Source of the DNA: an uncultured Kiritimatiellota bacterium
GTDB lineage: Bacteria; Verrucomicrobiota; Kiritimatiellia; RFP12; DVOR01
DNA: 64,000 bases
Direction: 5' to 3'
Assembly: GCA_944389545.1 (NCBI GenBank)
Contig: CALXMT010000002.1
Coordinates: 1-64,000, forward strand
The position numbers and the translations under genes were made by a program. Shown here one piece after another: positions 60,968 to 64,000 of the stretch (position 1 is the stretch's first letter; each line of letters opens with the position of its first letter). The notes below the pieces were generated by a model, which was not told the origin of the DNA, ran no database searches, and saw only the letters and a list, made by a program, of their open reading frames with translations.

Positions 60968-62665
60968 ATGTTACGTTGGACTGAGACGTTGCTGAACACG
61001 TTGCGCGAGCCTCCGCAGGACGCCGAGATTGTCAGCCACAAGTTGATGATCCGCGCCGGAATGATGCGCAAGCTGGGCGGCGGGCTCTATGTGTATTTGC
61101 CGCTAGGCATGCGCGCGTTGCGCAAGATTGAGACCATTGTGCGCGAGGAAATGGACCGCGCCGGCGCGCAGGAGACCCTCTTCCCCATCCTTCAGCCCGC
61201 CGAGCTGTGGAAGCAGACGGGGCGTTGGGAGACGATGGGCCCCGGGATGTTCCGCGTGAAGGACCGCAAGGACGCGTGGTATGTCCTCGCGCCGACCGCG
61301 GAGGAGGCCTTCACCGCCCTGGCCAAGAGCGAAATTTCCTCTTACCGTCAGTTGCCCCGCATCATCTATCAGTTGCAGGATAAGTTCCGCGACGAGATTC
61401 GTCCGCGCTTCGGCCTCATCCGCGGCAAAGAGTTCATCATGAAGGACGCCTATAGCTTTGACGCCGACGACGCCGGCGCCGACAAGAGCTATTGGGCGAT
61501 GCACGCGGCCTATGTGCGCATCTTCGAGCGCGTGGGCCTGAAGGCCAAGCCCGTCGAGGCCGACACCGGTGACATCGGCGGCAACTTCTCGCATGAGTTC
61601 ATGGTCTTCGCCGCCAGCGGCGAGGATGGCATCCTGGACTGCCCCGCGTGCGGTTACGCCGCCAACCAGGAGCGAGCCGAGCGCCGTGTGCAGGTCGTGC
61701 CTTACCAGACCGAGGCCGGTGCGCCCGAAGAGGTCGCCACCCCCGGCCAGCACTCCTGCGAAGAGGTCGCCCGTTTCCTGGGTCGCCCCATCGACCAGAT
61801 TGTGAAGAGCCTGGTGCTCCTCGTGGGCGGGAAGCCCGTGATGGTGCTTGTGCCCGGCGACCGCGAGTTGAGCGAGACCAAGCTGCGCCGCCTCTTTGGC
61901 GGGGCCAAGGTGGAGGAGGCCGACGAGGCCACCGTCGCCAAGGTCGCCGGCCCCGTGGGCTCCATCGGACCTGTGGGCGTGGAACTCCCCATCTATGCCG
62001 ACCGTGCGCTTGAGGGCGCCGCGGATATGGTGGTGGGCGCGAACAAGGAAGGTTTTCACCTGGCGCACGTCTCCTTGGCGCGCGACGCGAAGGTCGTTGC
62101 CTACGAAGACCTCGTCACCGTGCGTGAGGGCGATTGTTGCCCCAAGTGCGGCGCGACGCTGACCGTCCGCCGCGGCACCGAGGTCGGTCAGTGCTTCAAG
62201 CTCGGCACGAAGTACTCCGCCGCGATGGGCGCGACCTATCTGGACGAGCAGGGCGTGGCCAAGCCCCTCATCATGGGCTGCTACGGCATCGGCGTTTCGC
62301 GCACGCTTCAGGCCATCGTCGAGCAGAGCAACGACGCCGACGGTATCATCTGGCCCGCCTCCGTCGCCCCCTGCCAGGTCAACCTGTTGATTTTGGACCC
62401 GGACAACGCCGAGGTCGTCGCCCAGGCCGAGGCCCTCGGCAAGGCGCTTGAGGCCCGCGGCATCGACGTCTTCGTGGACGACCGTGCGGAGCGCCCCGGC
62501 GTCAAGTTCAAAGACGCCGACCTCATCGGTTTGCCCGTGCGCGTTGTGGCCGGCGCCAAGAGTCTGGCCAAGGGCGGCTTCGAGATCCGCCGCCGCACCG
62601 AGCGCGACTCCGTGGTCGTCGCCCCCGACAAGGCCATCGAGACCATCGCCGATTTGCTTCGCTGA
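60968..62665 (+). CDS. proS: Prolyl-tRNA synthetase (bacterial type with editing domain)
   Basis: A 565-aa class II synthetase. Motif 1 is near the GMRALRKIETIVREEMDRAG block and motif 2 is RDEIRPRFGLIRGKEFIMKD, with AYSF following. A YbaK-like insertion (about 225-380) removes misacylated alanine, then motif 3 is MGCYGIGVSRTLQAI. A C-terminal anticodon-binding domain ends the chain. ATG 60968 is preceded only by a weak GAGGG site. Confidence 0.96.
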   Translation: MLRWTETLLNTLREPPQDAEIVSHKLMIRAGMMRKLGGGLYVYLPLGMRALRKIETIVREEMDRAGAQETLFPILQPAELWKQTGRWETMGPGMFRVKDRKDAWYVLAPTAEEAFTALAKSEISSYRQLPRIIYQLQDKFRDEIRPRFGLIRGKEFIMKDAYSFDADDAGADKSYWAMHAAYVRIFERVGLKAKPVEADTGDIGGNFSHEFMVFAASGEDGILDCPACGYAANQERAERRVQVVPYQTEAGAPEEVATPGQHSCEEVARFLGRPIDQIVKSLVLLVGGKPVMVLVPGDRELSETKLRRLFGGAKVEEADEATVAKVAGPVGSIGPVGVELPIYADRALEGAADMVVGANKEGFHLAHVSLARDAKVVAYEDLVTVREGDCCPKCGATLTVRRGTEVGQCFKLGTKYSAAMGATYLDEQGVAKPLIMGCYGIGVSRTLQAIVEQSNDADGIIWPASVAPCQVNLLILDPDNAEVVAQAEALGKALEARGIDVFVDDRAERPGVKFKDADLIGLPVRVVAGAKSLAKGGFEIRRRTERDSVVVAPDKAIETIADLLR

Positions 62666-62699
62666 ACCCTTTAGTTTAACCGTCAAAAGGACCCAAAAA

Positions 62700-63047
62700 A
62701 TGAACGACGAACTCCCCACCGAGCGTAAGATCCCTTCCACCAGCACCCGCCGCGACATCTCCATCGCCATCGCCTCCACCCATCATATCCCCCAGACGCT
62801 GGCCTACCAGATCATCGACACCACCTTCGAGGCGCTGTTGGACAACCTGAAGGCCAACGGCCACGTTGAGCTGCGTGGCTTCGGCGTCTTCGAAATCGTC
62901 GAGCGCAAGGGTCGCAAGGGCCGCAACCCCAAGAAGCCCTCCCAGGAGGTCTGGATCCCCAACCGCAAGACCATCAAGTTCAAGGCTTCCCGCCTGCTCC
63001 GCGATGAGCTTGCCGACGCCAACCTTCCCCCTCGCCTGCGCGACTGA
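62700..63047 (+). CDS. HU/IHF-family DNA-binding protein
   Basis: A 115-aa histone-like protein. The N-terminal 15 residues are an extension. The core has RRDISIAIASTHHIPQTLAY, then ANGHVELRGFGVFEIVERKG with the DNA-arm motif GRNPKKP in place of the usual GRNPQTG, and KTIKFKASRLLRDEL. The family is sure, but HU and IHF cannot be separated here. AAAAGGAC precedes the ATG, 34 bases after proS. Confidence 0.9.
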   Translation: MNDELPTERKIPSTSTRRDISIAIASTHHIPQTLAYQIIDTTFEALLDNLKANGHVELRGFGVFEIVERKGRKGRNPKKPSQEVWIPNRKTIKFKASRLLRDELADANLPPRLRD

Positions 63048-63069
63048 TTCCCGGAGCCTTGTCTCCGTG

Positions 63070-63098
63070 CGGCCGCGACGCCCTCCGGGCCGCGGCCG
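63070..63098 (+). other. Strong hairpin between the HU-like gene and hisS
   Basis: CGGCCGCG (63070-63077) pairs with CGCGGCCG (63091-63098), and an inner CCC/GGG adds three pairs. No T tract follows, so it may be an attenuator or an mRNA-stabilising structure rather than a terminator. The hisS ribosome-binding site GGAGG follows about 12 bases later. Confidence 0.5.
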
Positions 63099-63119
63099 TA
63101 TGTATTCTTGGAGGTTTTC

Positions 63120-64000
63120 ATGAGCAACATTTCCTTCGAAGCCCCGCGCGGCATGCGCGACTTCTATCCGGAAGACATGGTGTGGCGCAACCGCGTCTTT
63201 GACGCGTGGCGCGCCGCCGCCGAACGTTTCGGTTTCCAGCCCTACGACGCCTGCGTGGTGGAGTCCTTGGAGCTCCTGCAGCGCAAGAGCGGCGAGGAGG
63301 TTTCCGAGCAGATTTACGCCTTTGACGACAAGTCCGGTCGCCACCTGGCCCTGCGCCCCGAGATGACGCCGACCCTCGCCCGCATGGTCGCCGCCCGTCA
63401 GAGCCGCCTCAATTTCCCCATCAAGTGGTACGCCGTCGCCCAATGCTTCCGCTATGAGCGCATGACCCGCGGCCGCAAGCGCGAGCACTATCAGCTGAAC
63501 ATGGACATCATCGGCTCCGAGGACGTCCTGTGCGAGGCTGAGATCCTGGGCGCCGCCGTCTCCGCGATGCGCGCCATGGGCATGCCCGACGATGCCTGGC
63601 GTATCCACGTCTCCAGCCGCGCCCTCTTGGGCGAATTGCTTGCCCGCAGCGGCATCCCCGCCGAGCAGCACACCTCGGTCTTTGTGGCCCTCGACAAGCG
63701 CGGGAAGATTTCCGACGAGGAAATCGCCCACTTGTTGCGTGAGGCTGGGTTGGACGATACGGCCATCGCCAAGACCTTTGAGCTCCTCGCCGTCACCTCC
63801 CTGGAGGGGGCCGAGGCCCTTGCCGGCGCGGATTCCCCCGCGCTCGCGAACCTGCGCGATCTTTTCGCCCTCGCCGACCGCATGGGCTATGGCGACCTTC
63901 TGCAGTTCGACATTTCCGTCATTCGCGGCCTGTCCTACTACACCGGCATCGTCTTCGAGGCCTTTGACGTTCAGCGCCGTTTCCGCGCCATCTTCGGCGG
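63120..64000 (+). CDS. hisS: Histidyl-tRNA synthetase (5' part, cut by window end)
   Basis: The first 293 codons are present. The start MSNISFEAPRGMRDFYPEDM is typical. Motif 2 is CFRYERMTRGRKREHYQLNM, then DIIG; the histidine motif RGLSYYTGIVFEAF is near the window end. GGAGG lies just before the ATG. The rest lies outside the window. Confidence 0.95.
   Translation, partial: MSNISFEAPRGMRDFYPEDMVWRNRVFDAWRAAAERFGFQPYDACVVESLELLQRKSGEEVSEQIYAFDDKSGRHLALRPEMTPTLARMVAARQSRLNFPIKWYAVAQCFRYERMTRGRKREHYQLNMDIIGSEDVLCEAEILGAAVSAMRAMGMPDDAWRIHVSSRALLGELLARSGIPAEQHTSVFVALDKRGKISDEEIAHLLREAGLDDTAIAKTFELLAVTSLEGAEALAGADSPALANLRDLFALADRMGYGDLLQFDISVIRGLSYYTGIVFEAFDVQRRFRAIFG

Overview
The window is a high-GC bacterial chromosome segment. 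Gram-negative envelope genes (an LpxI-type lipid A enzyme, an AsmA-like protein, many secreted proteins and lipoproteins), a MurC-MurB fusion, a MetX-MetW fusion and long proline-rich or low-complexity tails suggest an uncultured member of the PVC group, perhaps a gut Kiritimatiellota/Verrucomicrobiota lineage. That placement is inference; there is no rRNA gene here to settle it.

Layout. 0.3-6.4 kb: gyrA (minus), a SAM methyltransferase (plus), lpxI and an FtsB-like gene (minus). 6.7-10.3 kb: two tandem paralogous polytopic membrane proteins. 10.3-16.3 kb: a minus-strand run queF-queC-peptide-binding lipoprotein-pheS-nitroreductase-mutY. 16.8-19 kb: a double-GT4 glycosyltransferase behind tRNA-Cys. 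19.4-25.3 kb: a minus-strand sulfur operon metXW-cysE followed by a secreted protein, an AsmA-like protein and trmL. 25.7-30.3 kb: a hexapeptide acetyltransferase, then yicC, a small unknown gene and murC-murB (minus). 30.7-37.4 kb: a long minus-strand operon pncC-ilvE-ilvB-ilvH-aroE-pilD-folB, then a transposase-derived DUF772 protein. 37.5-42.1 kb: a second acetyltransferase, epmA and uvrA.

42.4-56.5 kb is the most unusual part. Nine tightly packed plus-strand genes, several joined by ATGA overlaps, encode two Sel1-repeat proteins, two paralogous ankyrin-like proteins, a large polytopic protein, two further secreted or anchored proteins and a split ABC transporter of ABCG/ABC-2 type. I cannot assign the cluster to a known system. 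Its only good upstream promoter has a run of nine Gs between the -35 and -10 boxes, which suggests phase-variable expression. 57.3-59.7 kb carries one secreted repeat-like protein and two small lipoproteins. 59.8-64 kb returns to housekeeping genes: an RlaP-type nucleotidyltransferase, proS, an HU/IHF-like gene and hisS (cut by the window end).

Non-coding structure is rich. A family of roughly 150-370 bp intergenic elements has terminal inverted repeats resembling AATACTGTCCGGGGAAA and recombining internal hairpin modules; about eight copies lie between transcription units, and one is flanked by a perfect 10-bp direct repeat. Two arrays with an exact 23-bp period and CTATAG-centred palindromes lie 30 kb apart in inverted orientation and share a 41-bp identical core. 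Extended -10 promoters (TGTGGTATAAT and relatives) lie only 7-10 nt before several start codons that lack a clear ribosome-binding site, which suggests many leaderless mRNAs.
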